From assembly GCA_036564245.1 (NCBI GenBank), contig DATCKU010000081.1:1-64000 (forward strand): 64,000 bases of DNA. Direction: 5' to 3'. How positions within the stretch are numbered: the first letter of the stretch is position 1; each line of letters opens with the position of its first letter. Below the pieces are notes generated by a model that worked only from the letters and a program-made list of their open reading frames with translations, was not told the origin of the DNA and did no database searches. Positions 23,428 through 32,699 of this stretch are shown here, piece by piece. The translations under genes were made by a program, and so were the position numbers. Source of the stretch: Thermasporomyces sp036564245 (GTDB lineage: Bacteria > Actinomycetota > Actinomycetes > Propionibacteriales > Actinopolymorphaceae).

Positions 23428-25989
23428 ATGGGGAGCTGGCGAGACATCGACCACGGTTGGGAGCTCACGGTCGCCGACGAGCCACCTCCTCCGGACGTTC
23501 CGGAGAACGTGCGTGGTGGTGTCGTGCCGGCCACGGTCCCTGGTTGTGTGCACACCGACCTGCTCGCGGCGAACCTGATTCCCGACCCGTACCTCGATCA
23601 GAACGAGCACGCACTGCGCTGGATCGGCCGCACCCGGTGGCGGTACGCGACCAGGTTTGCCGGGCCGCCGAGCCCTCCTGGCGAATCCGAGCGGGTGGAT
23701 CTCGTCTGCGAGGGCCTCGACACCATTGCGACGATCACGCTCAATGACGAGGTGGTCGGAGCGACGCAGAACATGCACCGGTCGTACCGCTTCGACGTGA
23801 CGCACCTGATCCGCTCCGAGGCCAACGACCTCGTCATCACGTTCGACTCGGCAGAAAGGTACGCACGGGAGCAACGCGATCGGCTGGGCGACCGGCCTGG
23901 TCCCAACTCCGCGACGCCGGAACCGTTCAACTTCGTACGCAAGATGGCGTGCAACTTCGGCTGGGACTGGGGCCCGGTACTGGTGACCGCGGGGATCTGG
24001 AAACCGATTCGGCTCCACACCTGGCACACGGCACGCCTGGCCCAGGTACGCCCGCTCGTGAGCGTCACCGGATCGGCAGGCACGTCTGAGCGCTCTGGTG
24101 CAGTCGGCCGGGTGCAGGTGATCGTCGAGGTCGAGCGGGTCGATCCCGAGGCCAACGTCGGCTTGCGCGTCACCGCGACCGTGGCAGGAGTCCAGGGCCA
24201 GGTCGACATCGGTGCTGGAGTTTCCTCGGCGACGGTTGAGCTGGAGGTTCCGGACGTCGAGCTGTGGTGGCCTCATGGCCTTGGCGACCAACCGCTGTAC
24301 GACCTCACCGTCACCTTGGCGAGCGCGAGCACGGGCGACGTCCTCGACACCTGGACGCGCCGGATCGGTTTTCGTACCGTCCGGCTGGACACGACGCCCG
24401 ACGACATCGGCTCCGCGTTCACCATCGTGGTGAACGACGTCCCGATCTTCGCCCGCGGCGCCAACTGGATCCCCGACGATTGCTTCCCGAGCCGGGTCGA
24501 CCGTTCCCGCTATCAGGCCCGCCTGCACCAGGCCAAAGACGCCGGCATCAACCTGCTCCGCGTGTGGGGCGGCGGGATCTACGAGCAGGATGCGTTCTAC
24601 GACGTGGCCGATGAGCTCGGGATCCTGGTCTGGCAGGACTTCCTCTTCGCCTGTGCAGCGTATCCCGAAGAGCCTCCGTTCGCTGGCGAGGTGGAAGCGG
24701 AGGCCCGGGAGAACGTTGCGCGGCTCATGCCCCATCCGAGCCTCGTGTTGTGGAACGGCAACAACGAGAACATCTGGGGCTGGTTCGATTGGGGCTGGCG
24801 GTCGAGGCTCGACGATCGAACCTGGGGTAAGGGCTACTACGTCGACCTGCTCGCCCGGGTCGTGGACGAGACCGACCCGACACGGCCGTACTGGCCCGGG
24901 AGTCCCTATTCCGGCTCCTTCGACATCCATCCGAACGCTGACGAGTTCGGGTGCAAGCACGTCTGGGACGTGTGGAACGAGCGCGACTACACGGGGTACC
25001 GCGACTACGTCCCACGTTTCGTCGCCGAGTTCGGCTGGCAAGGACCGCCGGCTTGGGCGACGCTCACCCGCGCGGTGCACGACGACCCGCTCACGCCTGA
25101 CTCGCCGGCCCTTGCAAGTCATCAGAAGGCGGTCGACGGCAACGGGAAGCTGGCCCGCGGGCTCGCACCCCACTTCGACGAACCGCAGTCGTTCGACGAC
25201 TGGCACTGGCTGACGCAGCTCAACCAAGCACGCGCGGCTGCGTACGGCATCGAGCACTTCCGCTCGCATCGAGGCCGGTGCATGGGGACCGTGATCTGGC
25301 AGCTGAACGACTGCTGGCCGGTCATCTCGTGGGCGGCGATCGACGGTGACGGCAGACGAAAGCCGTTGTGGTATGCGCTGCGCCGCGTCTACGACCCGCG
25401 GCTTCTCACCGTGCAGCCACGGGAGGGGAGCCTCGTCGTGATCGCGGTGAACGAAGATCGCGAGCCGTGGACCGCTGACGTCGCCATCGAGCGCCGGACC
25501 TTCGCCGGCGAGGTGCTCGGGCGGCACGAGGCGAAGCTCGAGATCGCCGGCGGCTCGACGAACGCCGTGAAGATCCCAGCTGACGTCGCCACGGCCAGCG
25601 ACCCGTCCTCGGAGGTACTCGTCGTCAGCGTGGCAGACGAGCCTCCCATGACAGACAGCTCCGGCCATGGGCAGCTCCATCGGCGGGCATGGTGGTTCTA
25701 CGCCGAGGACAAGAACCTCGCGTACCCAGAGCCGGACGTGGACGTCTCCGTGTCGCAGGATCTGCGTACGGGTACCGCCGAGGTGAGCGTCACCGCCCGC
25801 AGCTTCGTCCGTGACCTGGCGGTGTTCGCCGACCGACTGGATCCGGGGGCCGAGGCAGACGACATGTTGGTGACGCTGTTCCCCGGTGAGTCGCACACGT
25901 TCCGGATAGCAGGTCTTGGTCGCCCGATCGTGCCAGCCGACGTCAGCAGTCCTCCCGTGCTCCGATCCGCCGGCGACACCAGAAGATGA
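23428..25989 (+). CDS. GH2 beta-mannosidase
   Basis: This 853-residue glycoside hydrolase has the GH2 order: N-terminal sugar-binding jelly roll (WxxxxxVPGCVHTDL), immunoglobulin-like domain, TIM barrel and C-terminal beta domains. The acid/base is Glu447 in WNGNNENIWGW and the nucleophile is Glu534 in FVAEFGWQ, both characteristic of beta-mannosidases that hydrolyse terminal beta-D-mannose from mannooligosaccharides or N-glycan cores. No signal peptide is present, so it is intracellular. ATG 23428 has AGGAGG just upstream. It is divergent from the GntR gene. Confidence 0.93.
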   Translation: MGSWRDIDHGWELTVADEPPPPDVPENVRGGVVPATVPGCVHTDLLAANLIPDPYLDQNEHALRWIGRTRWRYATRFAGPPSPPGESERVDLVCEGLDTIATITLNDEVVGATQNMHRSYRFDVTHLIRSEANDLVITFDSAERYAREQRDRLGDRPGPNSATPEPFNFVRKMACNFGWDWGPVLVTAGIWKPIRLHTWHTARLAQVRPLVSVTGSAGTSERSGAVGRVQVIVEVERVDPEANVGLRVTATVAGVQGQVDIGAGVSSATVELEVPDVELWWPHGLGDQPLYDLTVTLASASTGDVLDTWTRRIGFRTVRLDTTPDDIGSAFTIVVNDVPIFARGANWIPDDCFPSRVDRSRYQARLHQAKDAGINLLRVWGGGIYEQDAFYDVADELGILVWQDFLFACAAYPEEPPFAGEVEAEARENVARLMPHPSLVLWNGNNENIWGWFDWGWRSRLDDRTWGKGYYVDLLARVVDETDPTRPYWPGSPYSGSFDIHPNADEFGCKHVWDVWNERDYTGYRDYVPRFVAEFGWQGPPAWATLTRAVHDDPLTPDSPALASHQKAVDGNGKLARGLAPHFDEPQSFDDWHWLTQLNQARAAAYGIEHFRSHRGRCMGTVIWQLNDCWPVISWAAIDGDGRRKPLWYALRRVYDPRLLTVQPREGSLVVIAVNEDREPWTADVAIERRTFAGEVLGRHEAKLEIAGGSTNAVKIPADVATASDPSSEVLVVSVADEPPMTDSSGHGQLHRRAWWFYAEDKNLAYPEPDVDVSVSQDLRTGTAEVSVTARSFVRDLAVFADRLDPGAEADDMLVTLFPGESHTFRIAGLGRPIVPADVSSPPVLRSAGDTRR

Positions 25990-26003
25990 GGTGACACTCG
26001 ATC

Positions 26004-26660
26004 GTGCCGGGTCGGTCCGGCGCGCTGTCCGTCGTCGACGGGGGTCGCCGTGTCGCGGTCTACGAAGACATCGGCGGCGGCCGGCCAGCCGCGCACGCTA
26101 AGACGTGGCGTGGTCTCGGTGCCATCCTTGCCAAGATGCATGGCCTTGCACCCGTCCCACGACCGTTCGCGATCGCAATCCAGGCCGCCGCAGACGAACT
26201 GGAACGGCAGGCTGACGACTACCCGTTTGCCGACCAGTTCCGATCGCTGATCCCACGCGTACGGCGTATCAGCGAGCAACCCGCCGCAACGATCCACGGC
26301 GAGATCAACCTCAGCAAAGTCTGTCAGAGGCCTAACGGGCGACCTTGTCCTCCTCGATTGGGACCAGGCTGGCACGGGCCCGACTGCGCTTGATCTGGGG
26401 TATCCGCTGCTCTGCGTCTTCCACGACGAAGACCTCACCTGGCACGCCGACCATGCCGCCGCCTTCTGCACCGCGTACGCCGAGACCAGCAGACAACGGT
26501 TCCGTCACCCGAGCAGATCTTCGATGCCGCGCTCCTGCACGCCACGCGGTACCTGCGCTTCTCGAACACCACTCAGCGCTGGGCACGTGTGGCGCATGCC
26601 ATCCGCCACGAACGCAGGATCCTCACGTTCCTGGCCGACGTACTTGGCTTGTGCCTCTAG
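26004..26660 (+). pseudogene. Decayed aminoglycoside-phosphotransferase-family gene
   Basis: Three reading frames in succession give pieces of one APH-fold protein. The first (26004 to about 26330) has LGAILAKMHGLAPVPRPF and the catalytic-loop-like TIHGEINLSKV. The second (about 26335-26505) has VLLDWDQAGTGPTALDLGYP, the DxD metal loop. The third (about 26510-26660) gives the C-terminal helices and ends in TAG at 26658. At least two frameshifts are needed, and most of the N-terminal lobe is missing. The gene is taken as broken rather than as two small genes. Confidence 0.75.
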
Positions 26661-26715
26661 GGCAGCCAAGGCAATCAGTAATTGCCACGGCCGACCCGTC
26701 GGTTTGATGGATGGC

Positions 26716-27711
26716 TCAGGGAACGACCTGAATCTTCCGGCCGATACCAGCCTTGAACTGGGCGAGGGCCTTGGCGTAGTCGTCGAGCGGGAACCGGTCA
26801 CTGATCATGATCTCAGGCCGCAAGACACCGTTGACGAAGAGGTCACCGGCCCGCTCGAAACTGTGCAGCACCGCCATCGAGCCCGTGATGGTGATCTCCT
26901 GGTTGTAGATCTTGTACGGCTCGATCTCGGCTCGGGCATCGTACGACGCGACACCGAACTGCAGGAAGGTTCCTCCTCGGCCCACCCGGGTGAGTCCGTC
27001 TCGGATGGCGGCCTCCACACCGGTGCAGTCGATCACGACATCCCAGCCACGCGGGTAGTTCTCGGCAAGCTCGTCTGCGGATGTCGCGCTCGCCGAACAG
27101 CCCAGGATGCGGGCGGTCTCCAGTCGCGCCGGGTTGATGTCGACGACGCTGACGCTGCCGGCACCGGCACGCTTGGCAAGCTCCAGCATCATGAGCCCCA
27201 TCGTGCCGGCGCCGTAGACGAGGTAGTGGTCGCCGAGCATGCGGGGGAGGACGTCGAAGCCGCGCACCGCGCACGACAGCGGCTCGATCAACGCCGCATC
27301 GGCCGTAGAGACACCTTCGGGGAGTCGATAGCAGTTCTTGACCGGGGCGAGCGCGTACTCCGCGGCACCCCCGGCGGTCGTCACCCCGATCGCGGCCCAC
27401 CGCTCGCAGAGGTTCCCGCGTGCCCGACGGCAGTAGTGGCACTCGCCGCAGTGCAGCGACGGGTCCACGGCGACCTGGTCGCCCGTCGCCAGCTCCGTGA
27501 CCTCACTCCCGACCGCGACCACCTCGCCGGCGAACTCGTGGCCGGGCACGACCGGCAGGCTCGGAGCGAACTCACCTTCCAGGATGTGCAGGTCGGTTCC
27601 GCAGATTCCGCACCCGGCGACCGCGACGACCACATCCCGCGGGCCTGGTGTCGGATCGGGAACGGTCTCGACATCCACCTGGCCCGGCGCGCTGATGATG
27701 GCTGCCTTCAT
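26716..27711 (-). CDS. Zinc-dependent medium-chain polyol dehydrogenase
   Basis: This 331-residue MDR-superfamily dehydrogenase has catalytic zinc ligands C37, H58 and E59 and the structural zinc site C88, C91, C94, C102. The Rossmann motif VYGAGTMGLMM lies around residues 165-175, and an aspartate after the second strand (VVDINPA) suggests NAD+. It probably oxidises a sugar alcohol; the substrate cannot be read from sequence. It lies 33 bases after a second dehydrogenase gene on the same strand, and both are divergent from sugar-kinase genes, indicating a polyol catabolic set. Confidence 0.88.
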   Translation of the reverse strand: MKAAIISAPGQVDVETVPDPTPGPRDVVVAVAGCGICGTDLHILEGEFAPSLPVVPGHEFAGEVVAVGSEVTELATGDQVAVDPSLHCGECHYCRRARGNLCERWAAIGVTTAGGAAEYALAPVKNCYRLPEGVSTADAALIEPLSCAVRGFDVLPRMLGDHYLVYGAGTMGLMMLELAKRAGAGSVSVVDINPARLETARILGCSASATSADELAENYPRGWDVVIDCTGVEAAIRDGLTRVGRGGTFLQFGVASYDARAEIEPYKIYNQEITITGSMAVLHSFERAGDLFVNGVLRPEIMISDRFPLDDYAKALAQFKAGIGRKIQVVP

Positions 27712-27744
27712 GGCGTCATCGTCCTCCTACAACGGGTCGCTTGG

Positions 27745-28755
27745 TCACTGCTGCGGATGAACCATCGGCTTGATCGTGGTCGGGTCGTTCGCGGCCACGG
27801 TGAGTGCTGCCTCGGTGTCCGCGAGACCGAAGTGATGGGTGGCCAGGCTGTCGAGATCCACCTCGCGAGAGGCGGCCAGCGCGATCGCCGTCGGCCAGGT
27901 GTTGGCGTACCGGAACGTCCCTGTCACTTCCAGCTCGTACGCCTGGACATGCGCCAGGGGCAGCGGGATCTCATCGCCGCCCATGCCGACCAGCACGACG
28001 CGTCCGGCGCGCCGCACGCGACGGATTGCTTCGTTGATCGCCTCCGGTACGCCGGAGCACTCGATGAGCACGTCTGCCTCGACGTCAGCCTCGGCGAGCG
28101 AAGTCTCGGACACGTCGATCGCCGTGGCTCCGAGGGCCTTCGCCTTCGCCAGCCGGTGGGGTCGCACGTCGGTGACGACGACGTCCCTCGCACCGAACAC
28201 CCGGGCCGCCTGCAGTGCCACCAGTCCGATCGGACCAGCACCCGTGACCAGGACAGTCATGCCGGGAGCGACCCGAGCCTTGCGGGCACTCCACACGCCG
28301 ACCGAGAGAGGTTCCAAGAGGGCTGCCGCGTCGTCGGAGATCGAATCGGGCACGGGGTGTGCGAACTCTTCGTGCAGCGCGACGTACTCGCAGAACGCTC
28401 CGTCGATCGGCGGCGTGGCGAAGAACCGCATGTCCGGGCACAGGTTGTAGCGGCCGGCACGGCACTCTGTGCAGGTGAAGCACGGGACCCCAGGCTCCAA
28501 CGACACCCGCTGCCCGACCTCGTGTCGATGGGCGTCGGGACCTCGCGCCACCACGACGCCGCCCGCCTCGTGCCCCAGGATCAGGGGCGAGCGGACGACG
28601 AAGTCACCGATCCGACCGTGCTCGTAGTAGTGCACATCTGAGCCGCACGTGCCCACGGACGTCACCTGGACGAGCACGTCGCGGGGACCGAGCGTCGGCA
28701 CGGGGCGCTCCTCCAGGACCAGGCTCTTGACCTCCCGGAGGACCGCTGCCCGCAT
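27745..28755 (-). CDS. L-iditol/sorbitol 2-dehydrogenase-like zinc enzyme
   Basis: This 336-residue MDR enzyme has the sorbitol/xylitol dehydrogenase signature YYEHGRIGDFVV and PLILGHE. Catalytic zinc ligands are C37, H62 and E63, and structural zinc cysteines are C92, C95, C98 and C106. The nucleotide-binding motif is VTGAGPIGLVAL. It should oxidise a polyol to a ketose with NAD+. The chosen ATG 28755 starts MRAAVL, typical of the family; in-frame upstream starts exist to 28812. It is first in a two-gene unit and divergent from a PfkB kinase, with 110 bases between. Confidence 0.9.
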   Translation of the reverse strand: MRAAVLREVKSLVLEERPVPTLGPRDVLVQVTSVGTCGSDVHYYEHGRIGDFVVRSPLILGHEAGGVVVARGPDAHRHEVGQRVSLEPGVPCFTCTECRAGRYNLCPDMRFFATPPIDGAFCEYVALHEEFAHPVPDSISDDAAALLEPLSVGVWSARKARVAPGMTVLVTGAGPIGLVALQAARVFGARDVVVTDVRPHRLAKAKALGATAIDVSETSLAEADVEADVLIECSGVPEAINEAIRRVRRAGRVVLVGMGGDEIPLPLAHVQAYELEVTGTFRYANTWPTAIALAASREVDLDSLATHHFGLADTEAALTVAANDPTTIKPMVHPQQ

Positions 28756-28865
28756 GGTCTGCGGAATCCTCGTCACGTGGATGAAGGTACTCGTCGTGAG
28801 CGCCGTGCGCATGGATGGCTCCGCTGCCGATGCCGGTCGACATCGTGGGCTACAGTGACCAGCGC

Positions 28866-29825
28866 ATGGTCATCACCGTGACGCCCAACCCCTCCATCGA
28901 CCGTACGCTCGACGTCGCGCAGTTGACGCCTGGTGCGGTCAATCGGGCGTCGGCGGTAAGGGTCGAGCCCAGCGGCAAAGGGGTCAACGTGACCCGGGCG
29001 TTGCTGCGCAACGGGATCGGATCGACCGCCGTGTTGCCCATCGGCGGGTACGAAGGCACCCACCTGGGAGCGCTGCTCGAGGATGCCGGCGTTCCGTACG
29101 TCGGCGTACCGATTGCTGGTGCCGTACGCGTCAACATCTCGTTACGGGGCCCGAAGGGCGTGGTGACCAAGGTCAACGAGCCTGGACCCAGCCTGTCCTG
29201 GGCGGAGTCCGAAGCGCTGCAGGACGCAGTGGTTTCTCGCGTTGGGCGCGGAGACTGGGTGGTGGCGTCCGGCACACTGCCGGGTGGCGTGAGCGAGAGC
29301 TTCTACGCCGACCTCGCCGAGGCGGTCCGCCGCAGGGGTGGCCGGTTCGCCGTCGACTCCAGTGGGGAAGCGCTCCGGCGGGCACTCGAGGGTCGGCCCG
29401 ATCTCGTCAAGCCGAACCGCACAGAGCTTGCCGAGCTGGTCGGTCGCCCTTTGCACACGCTGGGCGACGTGTTGGAAGCGGCGGCGCAGGTGCGTGACCT
29501 GAGCGGTGGAGTGGTGCTGGCCAGTCTCGGTGCCGACGGCGCCCTCCTGGTCGATGGCAGCGGCATCGCGGTGCACGCGGAGGCGCCCGTGGGAACGGTC
29601 CGCAGCACGGTCGGGGCCGGCGACAGCCTCCTCGCCGGCTACCTGAGCGTGGCCACACGCAGCGACCGGGCAGGCGATTCGCTTGCCGCGCTGCGCGAGG
29701 CAGTGGCGTGGGGTTCGGCCGCAGTACGGTCGACCGGGAGCGTCGGTCAACGGGTCACGGATGCCGAACGCCGGAACGTACGCCTGCACCAGCCGCCTGA
29801 TCCACACCGCCAGCTCACTGCCTGA
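28866..29825 (+). CDS. PfkB-family sugar-phosphate kinase (1-phosphofructokinase-like)
   Basis: This 319-residue ribokinase-fold enzyme opens with VTPNPSIDRTL and has the SGKGVNVTRAL substrate motif (about residues 36-46), both typical of the FruK/LacC branch. The C-terminal TVGAGDSLLAGYL motif carries the catalytic Asp. It phosphorylates a phosphorylated ketose such as fructose 1-phosphate or tagatose 6-phosphate. No PTS gene is nearby, so the substrate is open. The ATG at 28866 fits the family start but has little Shine-Dalgarno, so it may be leaderless. Confidence 0.88.
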   Translation: MVITVTPNPSIDRTLDVAQLTPGAVNRASAVRVEPSGKGVNVTRALLRNGIGSTAVLPIGGYEGTHLGALLEDAGVPYVGVPIAGAVRVNISLRGPKGVVTKVNEPGPSLSWAESEALQDAVVSRVGRGDWVVASGTLPGGVSESFYADLAEAVRRRGGRFAVDSSGEALRRALEGRPDLVKPNRTELAELVGRPLHTLGDVLEAAAQVRDLSGGVVLASLGADGALLVDGSGIAVHAEAPVGTVRSTVGAGDSLLAGYLSVATRSDRAGDSLAALREAVAWGSAAVRSTGSVGQRVTDAERRNVRLHQPPDPHRQLTA

Positions 29826-30047
29826 GCCGACCCGCCACCGGCTTTCCACCTGATCACGTGCGTCTCGCCGGTGGGCCCGGGGTGCTGGATCATGGCATCC
29901 CACCGCCGGACGACCCTTTCTCGTCCCGCGTACGCCTCGGATGGGTCGTGACCGGTTCGCGTGATCATTTGGAGCCACGGACGATAGCTCTGTCCCCACG
30001 CAAGGACGCCATAGAGTGGGTGCCCGGGATCGATCCTCGAGCGACGA

Positions 30048-31112
30048 GTGGAGCAAGGCGTGCGGGTCCTGGTGGTCGGTGACCATTTCATCGCGGCTGA
30101 GCACTACGTCGATGCCCTCGCTGAGGCAGGGCTCGACCCGGCCGATGTCACCACGATCGCGTGGGCAGGAAGCAAGGCTGACCAGCACGCGGCACAGCAA
30201 CGGATGGAACGCACCGGACCCGCAGCCGTCGCCGTACCACAGGAGATCTGCGCGGCGATCGGGGACGCCGACGTCCTCGCCGTTCACTTCGCACCGGTAC
30301 CTGCCGCCGTACTCGACGCCGCGCCGAAGTTACAGGCTGTCGTCGTCGCCCGCGCCGGACTCGAGAACGTCGACATCGACGCCGCCACCGCACGAAACGT
30401 CGCGGTCGTTCCGGTCCACGGGCGAAACGCCTCAGCGGTCGCGGAGCTCGCCATCGGTCTCATGCTCGCCGAAGCCCGCGACATCGCGCGCGCCGACGCC
30501 TCGGTGAAGTCCGGCGGCTGGCGGAAGGACTTCGGTGGTCCCGGCGACGAGATCGGCGGGAGCGTGGTGGGTCTCGTGGGGTTCGGTCATGTGGGTCGGG
30601 CACTCGCCGGGATGCTGCGCGGATTCGACGTACGCCTGCTCGTACACGATCCGTACGTCGACCCGACCACGCTGCGAGACCACGGCGCCACGCCCGTCGA
30701 CCTCGACACGGTGTTCCGCGAGTCCGATTTCGTCCACATCCTTGCCCGCCTGACGCCGGAGACCGAGCGTTTCATCACGGCGAGGCACATCGCCTTGATG
30801 AAACCGACCGCCTACTTCATCAACACCTCGCGCAGCCGTCTCGTCGACACCGACGCGCTCCTGGCTGCCTGTGTCCATCGGTCCATCGCCGGTGCGGCGC
30901 TCGATGTCTTCGATGAGGAGCCGCTCCCTCCAGACAGCCCCTGGCGTCGCCTGGACAACGTCACGATCACGACGCACTTCGGGGGCGACACGACGACGAC
31001 CATCGTCCGCTCGACACGGCTCGTGGCGCAGGCGATCGCCGAGCTGCAGCGATCCGGTCGGATCCGGACGGCGGTCAACGCTCGCGCGCTCGGATGGGAG
31101 GAGGGCCCATGA
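30048..31112 (+). CDS. D-isomer-specific 2-hydroxyacid dehydrogenase
   Basis: This 354-residue NAD(P)-dependent dehydrogenase of the phosphoglycerate/hydroxypyruvate reductase family has the nucleotide-binding motif VGLVGFGHVGRALAG (about residues 177-191). The catalytic Arg lies in ILARLTPET, the Glu in DVFDEEPL, and a His occurs in ITTHFGG. It acts on a sugar acid or 2-keto acid from the adjacent catabolic set. The stop overlaps the FGGY kinase start as ATGA, so they form an operon. GTG 30048 is used; GTG at 30060 is an alternative. Confidence 0.87.
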   Translation: MEQGVRVLVVGDHFIAAEHYVDALAEAGLDPADVTTIAWAGSKADQHAAQQRMERTGPAAVAVPQEICAAIGDADVLAVHFAPVPAAVLDAAPKLQAVVVARAGLENVDIDAATARNVAVVPVHGRNASAVAELAIGLMLAEARDIARADASVKSGGWRKDFGGPGDEIGGSVVGLVGFGHVGRALAGMLRGFDVRLLVHDPYVDPTTLRDHGATPVDLDTVFRESDFVHILARLTPETERFITARHIALMKPTAYFINTSRSRLVDTDALLAACVHRSIAGAALDVFDEEPLPPDSPWRRLDNVTITTHFGGDTTTTIVRSTRLVAQAIAELQRSGRIRTAVNARALGWEEGP

Positions 31113-32614
31113 CGGCGGACGAGTTTCTCCTTGGCATCGACGCCGGCCAGACGGTCACCAAGGCGTGTGTCTTCGATCGCCACGGACGTGAGCGCGGACG
31201 CGGTTCGGCGCGGGTGACTGTGCACAGCCCGCACCCACGGTGGGTGGAGCGTGACATGGAAGAGGTCTGGCAGGCGACAGTCACGGCGGTCCAGCAGGCG
31301 GTCGCCGATGCAGGTGTCGAACCGGGTTCAGTCAAGGCGATCGGGATCGTGGGTCACAATGACGGCCTGTACCTCGTCGACGAGGGTGGCACACCGGTGC
31401 GCGCCGCTGTCACCGCCATGGACACCCGGGCCCACGACATCCTCGGGCAGTGGCGTGCGTCGCCGATGTGGCCACGTGCGCTGGAGGTCACCGGGCAGGT
31501 GCCCTATGCCGCCTCGCCCTCGACCCTGCTCGCGTGGTTTCTGCACCACCAGCCTGACGTCCTCACGAACACCCGCTGGGTGCTGTTCTGCAAAGACTGG
31601 TTGAGATTCCGGCTGACCGACGCGATCGCCACCGATCCGAGTGAGGCCAGCGCCGCGTTCACATCCGTACGTACCCAGGCGTATGCGCAAGAAGCACTTG
31701 CGCTTTACGGTCTCGAGTTCCTCGCCGACAAGCTTCCGCCGATCCAGCCGAGCCACGCCATCGCGGGAGAGGTCAGCGAGACTGCGGCGACGGTCATCGG
31801 CATACCAGCCGGCACGCCCGTGGTCACCGGTGCGCATGACGTCGACGGAAGCGCAATCGGCACAGGCGTCGTACGCCCCGGCATGCTGAGCATTGCGGCC
31901 GGAACGTTCAGCATCAACCAGATCATCAGCGACCACGTGGTGGTCGACGAACGCTGGCAGGCACGCAGCTTCGTCGAACCCGGTTATTGGCTCAACATGT
32001 CCACCTCGCCATCGTCGGCCACGAACCTCGACTGGTGGTGCAGGGTCTTCGGTCTGGAGCCGGGGGAGAGCGCGTACGAGACACTCGCTGCCGAAGCGAC
32101 CCAAGCGCTAGGCGGTCCGAGCACCCTCGTCTACCACCCCTTCCTCTACGGCTCTCCGTACGGCGAGATGCCAAGCGCAAGCCTGTTCGGCCTACGTGGT
32201 TGGCACACCCGGCCCGAGCTCGTGCGCGCGATCCTTGAAGGGGTCGTGCTCTGTCATCGGGTGCACGTCGATGCTCTGCGAGAGCGGTTCGACGTGACCG
32301 GCCCGGCACGACTGACCGGCGGCGCTGCCCGAAGTTCCCTGTGGGCACAGATGTTTGCGGATGCGTTGGATCTCGAGATGGAGATACCCGACGCCGCAGA
32401 GTCGGGTGCCCGCGGTGCGGCGCTACTCGCCGGGCGGGGGATTGGCTGGTTCTCCTCGTTGGAGGAGACCGCCGAGACCGTCACGATCGCGCGCCGCCAC
32501 CGACCTGACCCAGAGCGCCGTAAGGTACTGGACAATGCCTACGAACGCTTCGTCCTCGCCGCAAACGAGATGCAGGAGATCTGGCCGCAGCTCGCCGGCG
32601 AGGCAGGTGTGTGA
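31109..32614 (+). CDS. FGGY-family carbohydrate kinase (xylulokinase/L-xylulokinase-like)
   Basis: This 501-residue ASKHA-fold kinase has N-terminal GIDAGQTVTKACVFD (phosphate-binding) and C-terminal RLTGGAARSSLWAQMFAD with GARGAALLAG (adenosine site). It phosphorylates a pentulose or polyol with ATP. Sequence style is closer to L-xylulose/erythritol kinases than to D-xylulokinase, but the substrate is not fixed. ATG 31109 lies in ATGA with the preceding stop and follows GGGAGGAGGG. With two polyol dehydrogenases and a hydroxyacid dehydrogenase nearby it suggests polyol breakdown. Confidence 0.9.
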   Translation: MTADEFLLGIDAGQTVTKACVFDRHGRERGRGSARVTVHSPHPRWVERDMEEVWQATVTAVQQAVADAGVEPGSVKAIGIVGHNDGLYLVDEGGTPVRAAVTAMDTRAHDILGQWRASPMWPRALEVTGQVPYAASPSTLLAWFLHHQPDVLTNTRWVLFCKDWLRFRLTDAIATDPSEASAAFTSVRTQAYAQEALALYGLEFLADKLPPIQPSHAIAGEVSETAATVIGIPAGTPVVTGAHDVDGSAIGTGVVRPGMLSIAAGTFSINQIISDHVVVDERWQARSFVEPGYWLNMSTSPSSATNLDWWCRVFGLEPGESAYETLAAEATQALGGPSTLVYHPFLYGSPYGEMPSASLFGLRGWHTRPELVRAILEGVVLCHRVHVDALRERFDVTGPARLTGGAARSSLWAQMFADALDLEMEIPDAAESGARGAALLAGRGIGWFSSLEETAETVTIARRHRPDPERRKVLDNAYERFVLAANEMQEIWPQLAGEAGV

Positions 32615-32632
32615 TGTCCGGCGGATAGAAAC

Positions 32633-32651
32633 CAAGGCAAGGCTAAGCTCA
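32633..32651. promoter_or_regulatory. IdeR/DtxR-like iron box upstream of ferritin
   Basis: CAAGGCAAGGCTAAGCTCA matches 13 of 19 positions of the IdeR/DtxR consensus TTAGGTTAGGCTAACCTAA, with the central AGGCTAA intact. It ends 49 bases before the ferritin start. IdeR with iron activates ferritin in mycobacteria from such upstream sites; the same logic is inferred here. Confidence 0.5.
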
Positions 32652-32699
32652 GCTCAATGGGCTGAAGAGCGCTACTCGACGAGTCGTTAGCATGCCGAC

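Noticed and set aside
23224..25896. 890-codon open frame antisense to the mannosidase gene
   Set aside because: It mirrors the GH2 gene, has no recognisable domains and has a skewed amino acid composition typical of GC-rich shadow frames.
26524..28641. 705-codon plus-strand frame across both polyol dehydrogenases
   Set aside because: The two zinc dehydrogenases on the opposite strand have complete motif sets; this frame is their antisense shadow.
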